From CAYMWF01 sp964394085 [NCBI: uncultured Gemmatimonadota bacterium] (lineage in GTDB: Bacteria; GCA-2686955; CAYMWF01): a DNA stretch of 21,191 nucleotides. The notes under the pieces are model-generated. The model was given only the letters and a program-made list of their open reading frames with translations, was not told the origin of the DNA and made no database searches. Each line of letters opens with the position of its first letter. Position 1 is the stretch's first letter. Shown one piece after another: positions 1 to 8,595 of the stretch. Both the position numbers and the translations under genes were made by a program. The DNA lies in NCBI GenBank assembly GCA_964394085.1, contig CAYMWF010000082.1:1-21191 (forward strand), in the 5' to 3' direction.

Positions 1-1131
1 CGTAATAGGTATAGTCATTCATTTCACTGGCGGGATCGGAACCCACCGGTGGGTTGAAATAGATCCCATCTTTCTTGTGGATGTAAGCTCCCGGTTTTTC
101 AGGAAATTCCGACGGATCAGCATGTGCGGGTCCGATGGGCCTGTTCTTTCGAAAAAGAACGACTTTCGATCGTCGCGGCAAGGATGGCGTATCCTCGAGA
201 TAATTTTCCCAGACATCGATCTTCCATATGCTGCCGGAGACTTTTTTGATTCGGTCCTTCGTTTTTACGGGAGTAAAAAGCTTCAGCCTGTAATCAGCAT
301 AGTTCTCATTCGGATCTCTACCATTAGTCGGCGAGAACCAGAGCCGTTTGAAACCCCGGCACCATCCACCCGGTTCGAGTGAGCTTTCATCCGGGAACAT
401 CGTCATAGGTTCATTGTTTTCCGTCAACCAGACCAGCACTGCTTTGTCCGGACCGAGGAATGAACTGTCGGGCTCGAAGATATATCTGCCGTCACCGGTT
501 CCCGGGTAAAAAAGATCCAGGTCCATGTCAGGCCGGGCCGGCACCTCGAGTACCCTGTAAGACCTTTCGTTTCTATTTGGATCGGTATTGTCACTCGTTG
601 AAAAGAGCATTACCCCGTTCCAGAATGAGTATCGGCCTTCGCCGATCTCAAGTATGTCTTCATGGCTGGAATGAGCGGGACCCAGGGGCCTGCCATTCTC
701 GAAAATAACGACTCTCGAGCGCTTCAGATCGTGAAGGCAGTCGGATACCATCTCCAGAGGCGGATCAAGCTCGTATTTAAATCCCCCGTAATGGCTGAAA
801 GTTCGATCATCATCTAAATCCGGTCGAAGCGATGCGTATACCCACTCATAGATCCGCTTGTTATTATTCGGATCAGTATTATCGCTCGCGGAAAATGAGA
901 TGACCGGCCCGAAATCCGGGTTCAACCAGTGGCAATACCTGCCCTCCCCTATCGTTTCTATGTCTTTGTGAAGCGAGTGTGCCGGGCCGAGAGGGATGCC
1001 GTCTTCGAGAAGAAGCAGCCTGGATTGTTTGTGATTAATATCGTCATCGGGAATAGGGTTACCTACCGGCAGAGGCACAACTTCGAACTGATATGCAAAT
1101 CCGCCGTGGTGATCATAATACAAATCCGGAT
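1..1131 (-). repeat. Four tandem protein repeats (about 87-104 residues each) in the glycosyltransferase C-terminus
   Basis: Unit boundaries by eye, in coding order, are 1131-821, 820-530, 529-269 and 268-1 (the last is cut by the edge). Units 1 and 2 share an aligned core: an acidic hydrophobic strand, then (D/N)G-P-LGPAHS-H-DI, then IGEGRY, then FS-SDNTDPN-N, ending in a Tyr. Unit 4 keeps PIGPAHA and a degraded end (FNPPVGSDP). Unit 3 is the most diverged but keeps FSPTNGRDPNENYADY. The repeats probably form extracytoplasmic beta-rich modules, possibly for carbohydrate or surface binding. That role is inference. Confidence 0.75.
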
Positions 1132-2728
1132 CGGTTTGAGCAGCGAAAGGTTCCTTGGCTACTTCGTATATCCTGATCTCCGGATTATGAAACGAAAGAT
1201 CGATATTCCCCTTTTTGCCAAAGATTGCAAGCAGCCTGGTGCGCGGTTCTCTCGCAATCTTTCTATAGTAGCCTGAAAACTCCAGATCGGAGTTTACACT
1301 GTAGATCATTTCAGAGGTTACCGCATAAGAGTAACCCTTTTCTATTACATCCAGAAATGTATGAACGGAATCTCCTGACCCGTCGGCGCTGCGGAAGTCG
1401 TGGGTTCCGATTCGATATATTTCGGGATCCAGGTAGGGAGAATATTCCCCGTTTCTATCAACGACTACTCTGCTCCCCCCCGGTATATTCTCCAGAATCC
1501 AGCTTTCAGATAATTCTCTCGTATCCGGCCTTTCCAGCATGATTACATTCTTGATCGACAGATAGATCGGCTGAGCGAAAATCACGATAAGCAATCCGGC
1601 AACCTTTAGCATCAACCGGTTGTTATCCGATCTGAATGAAACCAGTGCACGGTCGATCGCGATTCCGGACAATAACGTCATAAACGGCAGCAATGGAAGC
1701 ATGTGTCGAGGAGTGCTCTGTTCGGTCATGCCTCCCACCACTAGGAAGTAGGCAACCGGGAAAGCGAACAGGACCAATGCTTCCTTTCTATCTCTTTGAA
1801 ATATCGCAATGGTGCCCAGAGCAACCAGCGGAAGCAACATCACTCCGAATCGAGTAATAAAAAGTTTTATATAGATCAGGTATGCGATCAGTGTAGGCAC
1901 ACCTAATCTGAATGCACCGTCAAGAGAGATATTCAGGAAGATCTGCTCTTTGAACAGGTCGAAATCCAGCAGGAGATACGGGTTCGTCCCGAAGAAGACC
2001 GCAGCCATCACCAGCGCGGCAGGGATGTGCAGTAATATCTTGATCCAGTTTGCCCGCCTGCCGGAATCCGAAGGTGCGATAAACATCGCTCCCAGCCAGG
2101 CGGCCAGCAGGAAGCAACCGGAATATTTAGTACCGGCTGCTAATCCGATCATGGCGGAAGCGGCCATCAGGCGACCAGTAGAACTGTTTTTCCATGAGCT
2201 CCAGACCAGATAAAACGCCAGCAGGATGTAGAATGTGAAAGCGGCATCCACAGTTGCATAGTGGGCATGCAGGATGTGAACCGGGTTCAAGCCCAGTAGT
2301 AAAAACGCGAGATCACCCGCACGGGGAGAAAAAACCCGCCTTCCGAAACTCCTCACCAATAGAAGCGTACCAATACTGAAACACGCGGATATCCAGCGAG
2401 AGAACAGATACCTCCAGCTCTCGGAATCTTCCAGAAATATGTCGAAGCCCGACCGGAAAAAACCAGCCAGAACAAGAAACCCGTAAACCAGCTTGTTGAT
2501 TATCCAGAGAAAGTAAATGTGAGCGGTGCCGTAATACAGGTAGTTCGTTCGCAGACCGTCCCCCATGGTTTCGAGCAACCATGGGATTTCATCCGGATGC
2601 CATTTTCTTACAATGCCGTCAGTCGTGTGAAGTCCGAATCCGGCACCGTAAAACCTGAGGAGCGCAAATACTGCAAGCAGGAAGAGGAATAAAACTCCGG
2701 TTTTTCTTGCACTCAAACCACGGTTCAT
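1..2728 (-). CDS. Membrane glycosyltransferase, GT39/PMT-like, with C-terminal tandem repeats (3' end cut by window)
   Basis: An uninterrupted frame of 909 codons runs from ATG at 2728 to the left edge with no stop, so the protein is longer than seen. Residues 1 to about 450 are a polytopic membrane region with many hydrophobic segments. The motif HPDE lies in the first predicted extracytoplasmic loop (about residue 40), where GT39/protein O-mannosyltransferase and ArnT-like enzymes carry their catalytic acidic pair. Such enzymes move a sugar from a polyprenyl-phosphate donor to a protein or lipid on the outer face of the membrane. After a short soluble linker, residues from about 533 onward form four copies of a repeat (separate entry). 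A weak GGAA lies about 8 bases before the ATG, and no other start codon is nearby. It lies 106 bp downstream of the pepC-like gene on the same strand. The family is fairly sure from topology and HPDE; acceptor and sugar are unknown. Confidence 0.8.
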   Translation of the reverse strand, partial: MNRGLSARKTGVLFLFLLAVFALLRFYGAGFGLHTTDGIVRKWHPDEIPWLLETMGDGLRTNYLYYGTAHIYFLWIINKLVYGFLVLAGFFRSGFDIFLEDSESWRYLFSRWISACFSIGTLLLVRSFGRRVFSPRAGDLAFLLLGLNPVHILHAHYATVDAAFTFYILLAFYLVWSSWKNSSTGRLMAASAMIGLAAGTKYSGCFLLAAWLGAMFIAPSDSGRRANWIKILLHIPAALVMAAVFFGTNPYLLLDFDLFKEQIFLNISLDGAFRLGVPTLIAYLIYIKLFITRFGVMLLPLVALGTIAIFQRDRKEALVLFAFPVAYFLVVGGMTEQSTPRHMLPLLPFMTLLSGIAIDRALVSFRSDNNRLMLKVAGLLIVIFAQPIYLSIKNVIMLERPDTRELSESWILENIPGGSRVVVDRNGEYSPYLDPEIYRIGTHDFRSADGSGDSVHTFLDVIEKGYSYAVTSEMIYSVNSDLEFSGYYRKIAREPRTRLLAIFGKKGNIDLSFHNPEIRIYEVAKEPFAAQTDPDLYYDHHGGFAYQFEVVPLPVGNPIPDDDINHKQSRLLLLEDGIPLGPAHSLHKDIETIGEGRYCHWLNPDFGPVISFSASDNTDPNNNKRIYEWVYASLRPDLDDDRTFSHYGGFKYELDPPLEMVSDCLHDLKRSRVVIFENGRPLGPAHSSHEDILEIGEGRYSFWNGVMLFSTSDNTDPNRNERSYRVLEVPARPDMDLDLFYPGTGDGRYIFEPDSSFLGPDKAVLVWLTENNEPMTMFPDESSLEPGGWCRGFKRLWFSPTNGRDPNENYADYRLKLFTPVKTKDRIKKVSGSIWKIDVWENYLEDTPSLPRRSKVVLFRKNRPIGPAHADPSEFPEKPGAYIHKKDGIYFNPPVGSDPASEMNDYTYY

Positions 2729-2834
2729 TTCGATGTTTCCGTAAAGAAGAGGGATACCGGAACTTCACCCACAACTATCGAAAAGCTGTCGGGACGGTTC
2801 GGAGCCATCTAGACACGTTATTTAATGTCCAATA

Positions 2835-4172
2835 CTAGGCCATGGGGAACCATGGAGGAAGAACGACTGGCTCCTGCTCAAACAGCTCGATTATACGCGG
2901 TGAAAGCAATTCCTTTTTCAACATGATGGCAAATACATGCTCATCGAACCATTTGTCCGACATTATGAAATAACCCTTCTTCCCCACTTCCTTGCCCCAG
3001 CTGTTCTCGACTTTCCATTTAACCGGTTTATTGTTAAGAAGATCCACTCCTGAAAAAACCATGGCATGTGTCATGACGGATTGTCCGAAATCGAGCCTTG
3101 CCCTTTTATTCATAGAAAAATTCGTTCTGAACAGGATATCGAAGTCGAAAACGTTATCGTACAACAAACCCTCTTTGGAATGGCTCGCTTGAACGACATC
3201 ACACCCGAAAAGACATGCCTCATCTCTTTTCAGAACTTTGAGCGCATAACGTTTTAATTCACTGATAGGGAGATTGAGCCACTTCCACGTAACTCCATCA
3301 ACCATGTTGTTGAAGAATTCAACTGTGTAGGTTTTGTTGTATTCGGTGTGAGAGGATGGGCAGTGTGCGATGGTGTAGACGTCGGAGGGTTTGATTCCGA
3401 TGTACTTGTCGTAGAATTGACGCGGTGTGATCCCCTCCTCTCTGTGGAATTTCTTATCTTTATCCCTGTAGCCCCAATTAAACCGTTCCGGCGGCAGTCC
3501 CAGGCAAATTGCCAGGATTCTGAAAACGTCCTCCAGAAGTTTATTTTTCTTCCTTCTCAACTCTTCAGCGCTTTTCCCTCGCGTTCTCATAGCCTTCAAC
3601 TCGGCCGCTCCCTGGCGAAGATAATAGCTCAACGATTCGTTCATGAAACGGCTGTTCTCCCTGTTGAATGTCTCCGGCATGACATCTTCGGGAACAAGGC
3701 CGTATTTGTCGATGACATTTTGAAGCATGTGCCATTCACCACCGTCGGGAGAAGGATTCGACAGGAGAAAATACAAATTGCGGCTGTCAAGTTCTTCATC
3801 GATATGCTTGATAAAGAGCTCGTAAAAATAGTTGGCTTTTTCCATTTTATCCCAAAAAACCACATAATTGAAGGAGAGCGCCAGATTCTTCATTTTGTGC
3901 CTGGCCTGGGCGAAGGTTCGCAACCAGTTTAGTTCAGCGAAAATCCAGCATGTTCCGCTTCGTTTCTGATCAGTAATCTCAGCGGGTTCCTGTTCGTGAG
4001 AAAATGTAAAAAATGCATCGTTCAAGACGTCGCGATTCAAGGCTACCTCGATGAGCTTCCCTCTGGTTACAGCATTCATGGCGACCTTGTTTACCGGATC
4101 TTTCTTGAAACGTTCACGAAATCGCCCGGCAGTTACAGGATCGAAAATATGTTTTAAGCCGGTGTTTGACAT
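2835..4172 (-). CDS. pepC: Aminopeptidase C / bleomycin hydrolase (peptidase family C1B)
   Basis: At 445 residues this has the usual length of PepC, a cytosolic papain-fold aminopeptidase that normally forms a hexameric barrel and removes N-terminal residues from peptides. The catalytic set is intact: oxyanion Gln69 and nucleophile Cys75 in DQKRSGTCWIFA, His369 in MTHAMVFSG, and Asn390 in VENSWG. The C-terminus ends PPWFPMA, close to the PW-PM- tail that in this family reaches into the active site and is trimmed. There is no signal peptide, consistent with a cytoplasmic enzyme. The ATG is preceded by AAGGAAG about 6 bases upstream. A sigma-70-like promoter sits about 120 bp upstream, so it appears to be transcribed separately from the PEP-synthase-like gene behind it. 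The 106-bp gap to the downstream glycosyltransferase shows no convincing terminator, so read-through into that gene is possible. Confidence 0.95.
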   Translation of the reverse strand: MSNTGLKHIFDPVTAGRFRERFKKDPVNKVAMNAVTRGKLIEVALNRDVLNDAFFTFSHEQEPAEITDQKRSGTCWIFAELNWLRTFAQARHKMKNLALSFNYVVFWDKMEKANYFYELFIKHIDEELDSRNLYFLLSNPSPDGGEWHMLQNVIDKYGLVPEDVMPETFNRENSRFMNESLSYYLRQGAAELKAMRTRGKSAEELRRKKNKLLEDVFRILAICLGLPPERFNWGYRDKDKKFHREEGITPRQFYDKYIGIKPSDVYTIAHCPSSHTEYNKTYTVEFFNNMVDGVTWKWLNLPISELKRYALKVLKRDEACLFGCDVVQASHSKEGLLYDNVFDFDILFRTNFSMNKRARLDFGQSVMTHAMVFSGVDLLNNKPVKWKVENSWGKEVGKKGYFIMSDKWFDEHVFAIMLKKELLSPRIIELFEQEPVVLPPWFPMA

Positions 4173-4297
4173 TTAGAGCTTCCTTTCTGAACCGGTTCGC
4201 TCCCTGGATGTAGAACCGTTGAGGTGAAATATCATGCGGATACGGCTTGAAATACAATCGTGCCCTTGTCGAACCGCGGATAGCGGCGCAAGGTTAG

Positions 4298-4326
4298 TAT
4301 ATACCTCATACGCTGACGTCAGACAA
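4298..4326 (-). promoter_or_regulatory. Predicted sigma-70-type promoter for pepC with palindrome in the spacer
   Basis: On the minus strand, -35 TTGTCT (4326-4321) and -10 TATATA (4303-4298) are separated by 17 bases. Transcription would start near 4291, leaving a leader of about 118 bases before pepC. The spacer overlaps a perfect 10-bp palindrome CTGACGTCAG (4313-4322), which could be a regulator site. Assignment is by consensus only. Confidence 0.5.
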
Positions 4327-4385
4327 GGAAATCGATCACGGAACGGCGTTGACCGGTGAGTAATTGAGCGAGCTTTTCCTATCTT

Positions 4386-4724
4386 TCAAGCACCGGGATT
4401 GATGCGATATTCCCCCGTGTAGGGTCGGGCCTGAAGAATCCATAGACAGTTATCTTTCCAGAGCCATTCGATCTCCACGGTTCCCCCGATCAGAGCCTCG
4501 ACATCCTTGCCGGTCGAAGTCAGCTTCATCAACAGATCGGATGGAGGCTCCAAACCTCCGCTGGAGGAAGAAACCATGGTTCCGGATCTTCTATCGAGGA
4601 TAAATCCGGTTGGGATGTTCAGGCCACTGACGACACTTTCAGGGCCTTCCTCCGCCAGCTCGCATAACATCCCACCGTCACCCGTCCGGCTGGAATCCGG
4701 CACCCGGGTCAGCAGCACCCCCCC
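4386..4724 (-). CDS. C-terminal part of the PEP-synthase-like ATP-grasp domain, displaced to the -1 frame
   Basis: This stretch continues the large upstream ORF in the -1 frame after a run of seven G (coding strand; C at 4718-4724). It reads GVLLTRVPDSS, then acidic ELAEEGPESVVSG, a P-GFILDRRSG segment, and ends EIEWLWKDNCLWILQARPYT. These match in order the end of the PEP synthase/pyruvate phosphate dikinase ATP-binding domain, which normally reads GV-FTR-P, then E--GLGE-VVSG, then EIEW and LQARP-T. It has no start codon or ribosome site of its own that makes sense at the junction. It is therefore a displaced exon-like tail, not a separate gene. One extra G (eight rather than seven), or a -1 slip, would join it to the main ORF and give about 1385 residues from ATG 8542. 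A sequencing error, a real frameshift mutation or programmed slippage could each explain it. Confidence 0.75.
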   Translation of the reverse strand, partial: GGVLLTRVPDSSRTGDGGMLCELAEEGPESVVSGLNIPTGFILDRRSGTMVSSSSGGLEPPSDLLMKLTSTGKDVEALIGGTVEIEWLWKDNCLWILQARPYTGEYRINPGA

Positions 4725-7700
4725 ATCTCCGCAGCGATTCTGTGCTGGATAACAAGACCCATGAAAAGCCGGTCCCGTACCCCGATCGCTCTTGCATACG
4801 CGGACAGCGCGGGAGACCAGGCGCTCCGCCAGCAATCGCAGACCTTCTTTCGCAATTGGTCCGGCCGGTAAACTCCAGCCACGCTGGTGAACAGACCGGC
4901 GAAGGAGTATCGACTCCCATCTTCGATTAGAGCCGACGATCGGACAATCAATTCGTCAGTGCCGTCCGTGCCTTCGAACCAGGTCCATATCCCCTCCAAA
5001 GCATCATCCAGTTCAGGAGGAAGATTCCGGGGGTTAAGGGCTGGAGGAGGATCTCCCGGGTCACCTGCCGGTGGAGCTTCCACGGATAAATGTGTCAGCA
5101 TCCGTTTAAAAGCTTCCACAGTCAGAACCGTCCCGCCTGGAACGCGAACGCCTGCCGCGTGCAACCGGCTGAGAACGGCTGCTTTACCACCGGCCTGGTA
5201 CATGTCGGAAACCTCGGAGAGGGGCATCCAGAGAGGCAAGGGGCCGGGTAATGACGAACAGTCCGGCGGTTCGCCCGTCTCGATACACCCATCCGCATGC
5301 AGGATTACCCAGTCCCCGTCTGCCAGCTGCCGCATGGCTCCCTTCGCGCCTAGAATTGTAGGGAGTCCAAGCTCACGGGCCAGGACCGCAGCATGGGAGA
5401 GCCTTCCCCCCTGCTCCGCGATTACTGCTGCTGCGTTCCTGCACCAGGGCACCATGTGCGGGGCAAACCGAGGTACGATGACGACCTTGCCGGCGGTCGA
5501 ATAAGTCGATCCATCAAAACTGCTGCAGGCGATTCCCCGTACAGGAAAGCGCCCCGCCACCGGTTCTCCGTTTAGAACAGGGGTATCGGTCGCAGGCATG
5601 GTATGCGACGGGAACTCCGAATCCACTGTCAATGCTTCCAGATCAGCATGGGAGAACTCCACAGATAGGTCGAGCCTGCCGAGCTGCTCGAGCTGTTTTC
5701 GGCGTTCGCCGGCGCGGTCCCTGGGTTGTGATTTACCACGCAAAAGTTCAAAGACTTCAGTACGTTTCAGATAAAAGATATCGTTTCCGACACCAACGTG
5801 TTCACCGAAACGGGCCAATGCATACCCCAGGCAGGCTGTCTCGGCGATGTACAGCGAACGCGTCCAGGTTCGCATCCGTTCTGCGAACCTCCAATACGCT
5901 CCCCAGCGGGATGATTCGCTACCGATCGTGGATGCGCGGGATTCCAGATCGGGCAGGATAAGCGGCAATACCGGCATATTGAACTGCGAGATATCGTGCT
6001 CCGGCATCAGTTCATAGGGTGATCCGGCCCACTCCCGGGCATTCAGGAGCGTGCCGGGTTCCGTGGGCGATTCTGAACCGGCACAGTTCTGAGCCACGCG
6101 GCCGAGTGATAAAACTTCATCCGCCGCCACGGCGACGGCAACGGAGAGCTGTTCAGGAAACAACGCGCTCCGGGTGGATAACTGTTCGAGTGCTCTTCGC
6201 AAATCGCGTGCTGCGGGAAGTGAATTCCCCGACAATACAGACAGCCGGGCCAGAGTTTCCGGCAGATGTTTCTTTTGAGCCGTTCGAGCGGCACCCATCA
6301 AGAAGGCGCGTACAGTCAAACGAAGCACCATCCTTGTCGACGAACCCGAAGGTCTTCCCCCGACAACATCATAAATCCGCGCGCCGAACCGCACTACCCG
6401 CATGTCGGTAGCGTTGACCCCGAAACGTCGTGCGGCCTCTCCCGCCCCGCCACTGGAATCGAGTCGTGCAGCCAGACAATCAAAGGTCAAGGGTGTGGGT
6501 TTTTCGACCGCCTCTTCGTATCTCTTCCCTGACAGAACAGGTTCGCCATCCGACTCCATATTTTTAAGCCAGGGAACTGCAGCCATGAGTTGCCGGTGGA
6601 GCAGCCAGGAGTCATCCTCCCGCTCAGGGCTCGATTCATCGATCAACCGGAACGAGACAATTCGAGGGCCTCGTTCGAGGTTCCACTCAACCTCCAGATC
6701 CCATCCCGCGGCCACAGCCGCCCGTACCGATGAATCTGCCGTCACCCGGATGGATTCCTCCGAAATAATCGCATCCATTCGGTCGTTTTCCGGTTTGACC
6801 AACACCTTGCCGGTGAACAAGCCTACGGGCAGGATGACGTCCTTGTAGACGAAAGAGATGCGACCAGGATGTCCAGGGGAAAAGGTTCGGACCGCCAGAT
6901 CTGAATTGCCCTTGCTTATTTTCAGACCCGCAGCGCGGAGGAGACGCCCGACGGCGACCGAATCGTTTCGTGCCGAAGATACTCGAATAGCCGTCCAGGC
7001 AACCCAGGCGTCTTCGACCAGAGGAACCATCCACAACAATATTGCCGATGCATAGATTGTGGGAACGGGCAGCGGATACAGGAGCGCACTGGCAAACATG
7101 CCAATCAACGGATGATACCACCGCCAGATCCAGCGAGATGTCTGCTTCGAGTCATTCGGCAGCCAGCGTCGCCGCAACGACCTTTCTAGTGCGTCCAGTC
7201 GAAGACGACGTGGCTGTGCAAGCTGGAACCACACTCCGATGGTTATGATCACGGGCAGGACCGGTCCGCCGAAGTTGACGAGAAAGCCCAAAGTGCTGCC
7301 CGACCAGGCTGCCGCTCCCCGGGCCAGATAGTTGAGTGCTATGAGCGAGGCCACCTGCCCGGTGAGAGCCAGCCGGGCTGACACCCTGTCGGTGCGGCCT
7401 GTCAGACGTGAACGCAGTTCACGCCGGTTCAGGAAGAAAGACCAGACCAGCACGACGAGCACCAGGACCAGCCACCATCCCGCTCCGGAAGCCTCTTCCA
7501 AAGCCCGGCCTGTCGAGGCCATCGCACCCTTGAGAGTGCCGCTTTCGCCCAGTTCACTGTCAACCCAAGCCAGGGGTGCATGCCCTTCTTCGCGCAATCG
7601 TGATGCGGCCAGGAGAATCTGCCAGGCCCCTGCAGGCTGGATCACCAATGGAAATCCTTCAGCCTGTTCGCTCAGACTGGGCCATAACTCCCTCGCTTTC

Positions 7701-8542
7701 ATCCACTCGACCATGTCCTCATCCGACATGTGGATGATTTTCACATGTCCTTCTTGATGCCAGCGATCAGCAGTACCGGGCGGGATCCGGCGGATTCGCA
7801 GTTCTTCGCGGAATTCCTTCCGACGAACGGGAAGCACCTTTCGCGCTCCGATCCATCCTTCCCGAATCACCCTGGCCGATACACCCAGGCCTCTGATCTC
7901 CTGCGCTACCTTCTTGGCGGTGGGTCCGCCATAACAAAAGAGTGCAATCTGGTCATAATTACGACGCTGGTGCTCGAACAGAGACGCCGCACGCAGCGCT
8001 CCCATTTCGATTACCCGATCCTCCGGTCCGTGGTGAATCAAACCCCTGTGCACATTCTCTATCTCGAGGTGAACGGTCCCGGGCACATAGCCCCGGTAGC
8101 GATCCTGACCGTCGCGGATATCTATGAGCAAAGTCCGATCACGGGCATGGCTCCCCAGCTCATGCAGCTCCAGCCAAAGGCCGACCTCCTCCTCTGGGGG
8201 TTGGTTCTTTTTTTTCGGCACTGTCTGCGGTTCGCTCAAAATTACCGCCAGGATCAGAACAATACAGCTGACAAAGAACAAAGTGGTTAGAACTTTGGTC
8301 AGATCTCTCGGTACAATCCGGCCTTTCACCGCAAGGTGGTGTAGAATAAGCAGCCCGGAGAGAGCCAGCGCCACCAGGGGAACGCCGAGTGAAGTGCCCA
8401 CTGTCACGAGCATATGCGGCGGTAATGCCTGTGCACACGGAGGATCGATTAGAAGCGAGCCCCCGGCTGCGACAGCGAATAGGATAAAGCTCCCCGGTGT
8501 ACTCCATATTGAGGAAACGAGGCATTCGTAACTGGTCTTCAT
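4709..8542 (-). CDS. Membrane protein with rhodanese domain and permuted PEP-synthase-like module (frame broken near 3' end)
   Basis: The ORF of 1277 residues is unusually built. Residues about 15-105 hold three hydrophobic segments. Residues about 138-236 are a rhodanese-like domain with LIDIRDGQDRYRGYVPGTVHL and a Cys203 loop (FCYGGPTAKK). A second, poorly conserved soluble region follows at about 260-345. More membrane segments lie at about 356-372, 395-440 and 480-520. From about 680 comes a PEP-synthase/rifampin-phosphotransferase-like central region (KPTPLTFDCLAARL; GNDIFYLKRTEVFELLRG). The phosphohistidine swivelling domain follows with His1050 in GGRLSHAAVLARELGLPTIL. The ATP-binding domain starts last (GGKAAVLSRL, VRSSALIEDGSRYSFAG). 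The usual order is ATP-grasp first and His domain last. The frame stops at 4709 after a G7 run, with the missing end in the -1 frame. ATG 8542 is chosen over an in-frame TTG at 8560 because CGGAG lies just before the ATG. The SUMF1-like gene ends 53 bases upstream, so the two are probably co-transcribed. Reaction and substrate are unknown. Confidence 0.8.
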   Translation of the reverse strand: MKTSYECLVSSIWSTPGSFILFAVAAGGSLLIDPPCAQALPPHMLVTVGTSLGVPLVALALSGLLILHHLAVKGRIVPRDLTKVLTTLFFVSCIVLILAVILSEPQTVPKKKNQPPEEEVGLWLELHELGSHARDRTLLIDIRDGQDRYRGYVPGTVHLEIENVHRGLIHHGPEDRVIEMGALRAASLFEHQRRNYDQIALFCYGGPTAKKVAQEIRGLGVSARVIREGWIGARKVLPVRRKEFREELRIRRIPPGTADRWHQEGHVKIIHMSDEDMVEWMKARELWPSLSEQAEGFPLVIQPAGAWQILLAASRLREEGHAPLAWVDSELGESGTLKGAMASTGRALEEASGAGWWLVLVLVVLVWSFFLNRRELRSRLTGRTDRVSARLALTGQVASLIALNYLARGAAAWSGSTLGFLVNFGGPVLPVIITIGVWFQLAQPRRLRLDALERSLRRRWLPNDSKQTSRWIWRWYHPLIGMFASALLYPLPVPTIYASAILLWMVPLVEDAWVAWTAIRVSSARNDSVAVGRLLRAAGLKISKGNSDLAVRTFSPGHPGRISFVYKDVILPVGLFTGKVLVKPENDRMDAIISEESIRVTADSSVRAAVAAGWDLEVEWNLERGPRIVSFRLIDESSPEREDDSWLLHRQLMAAVPWLKNMESDGEPVLSGKRYEEAVEKPTPLTFDCLAARLDSSGGAGEAARRFGVNATDMRVVRFGARIYDVVGGRPSGSSTRMVLRLTVRAFLMGAARTAQKKHLPETLARLSVLSGNSLPAARDLRRALEQLSTRSALFPEQLSVAVAVAADEVLSLGRVAQNCAGSESPTEPGTLLNAREWAGSPYELMPEHDISQFNMPVLPLILPDLESRASTIGSESSRWGAYWRFAERMRTWTRSLYIAETACLGYALARFGEHVGVGNDIFYLKRTEVFELLRGKSQPRDRAGERRKQLEQLGRLDLSVEFSHADLEALTVDSEFPSHTMPATDTPVLNGEPVAGRFPVRGIACSSFDGSTYSTAGKVVIVPRFAPHMVPWCRNAAAVIAEQGGRLSHAAVLARELGLPTILGAKGAMRQLADGDWVILHADGCIETGEPPDCSSLPGPLPLWMPLSEVSDMYQAGGKAAVLSRLHAAGVRVPGGTVLTVEAFKRMLTHLSVEAPPAGDPGDPPPALNPRNLPPELDDALEGIWTWFEGTDGTDELIVRSSALIEDGSRYSFAGLFTSVAGVYRPDQLRKKVCDCWRSAWSPALSAYARAIGVRDRLFMGLVIQHRIAAEMGGCC

Positions 8543-8595
8543 CGGTCTCCGTTCAATCAACAGGTAAGTGACATGATTCGATTTTCTGAAAATTG

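Noticed and set aside
3348-3932. Plus-strand ORF of 194 codons opposite pepC
   Set aside because: Antisense to conserved PepC sequence; no plausible domain or start signal.
7730-8290. Plus-strand ORF of 186 codons opposite the rhodanese region
   Set aside because: Antisense shadow of a well-supported coding region.
8543-8560. TTG start at 8560 for the PEP-synthase-like gene
   Set aside because: No ribosome site precedes it, whereas ATG 8542 has CGGAG at a suitable distance.
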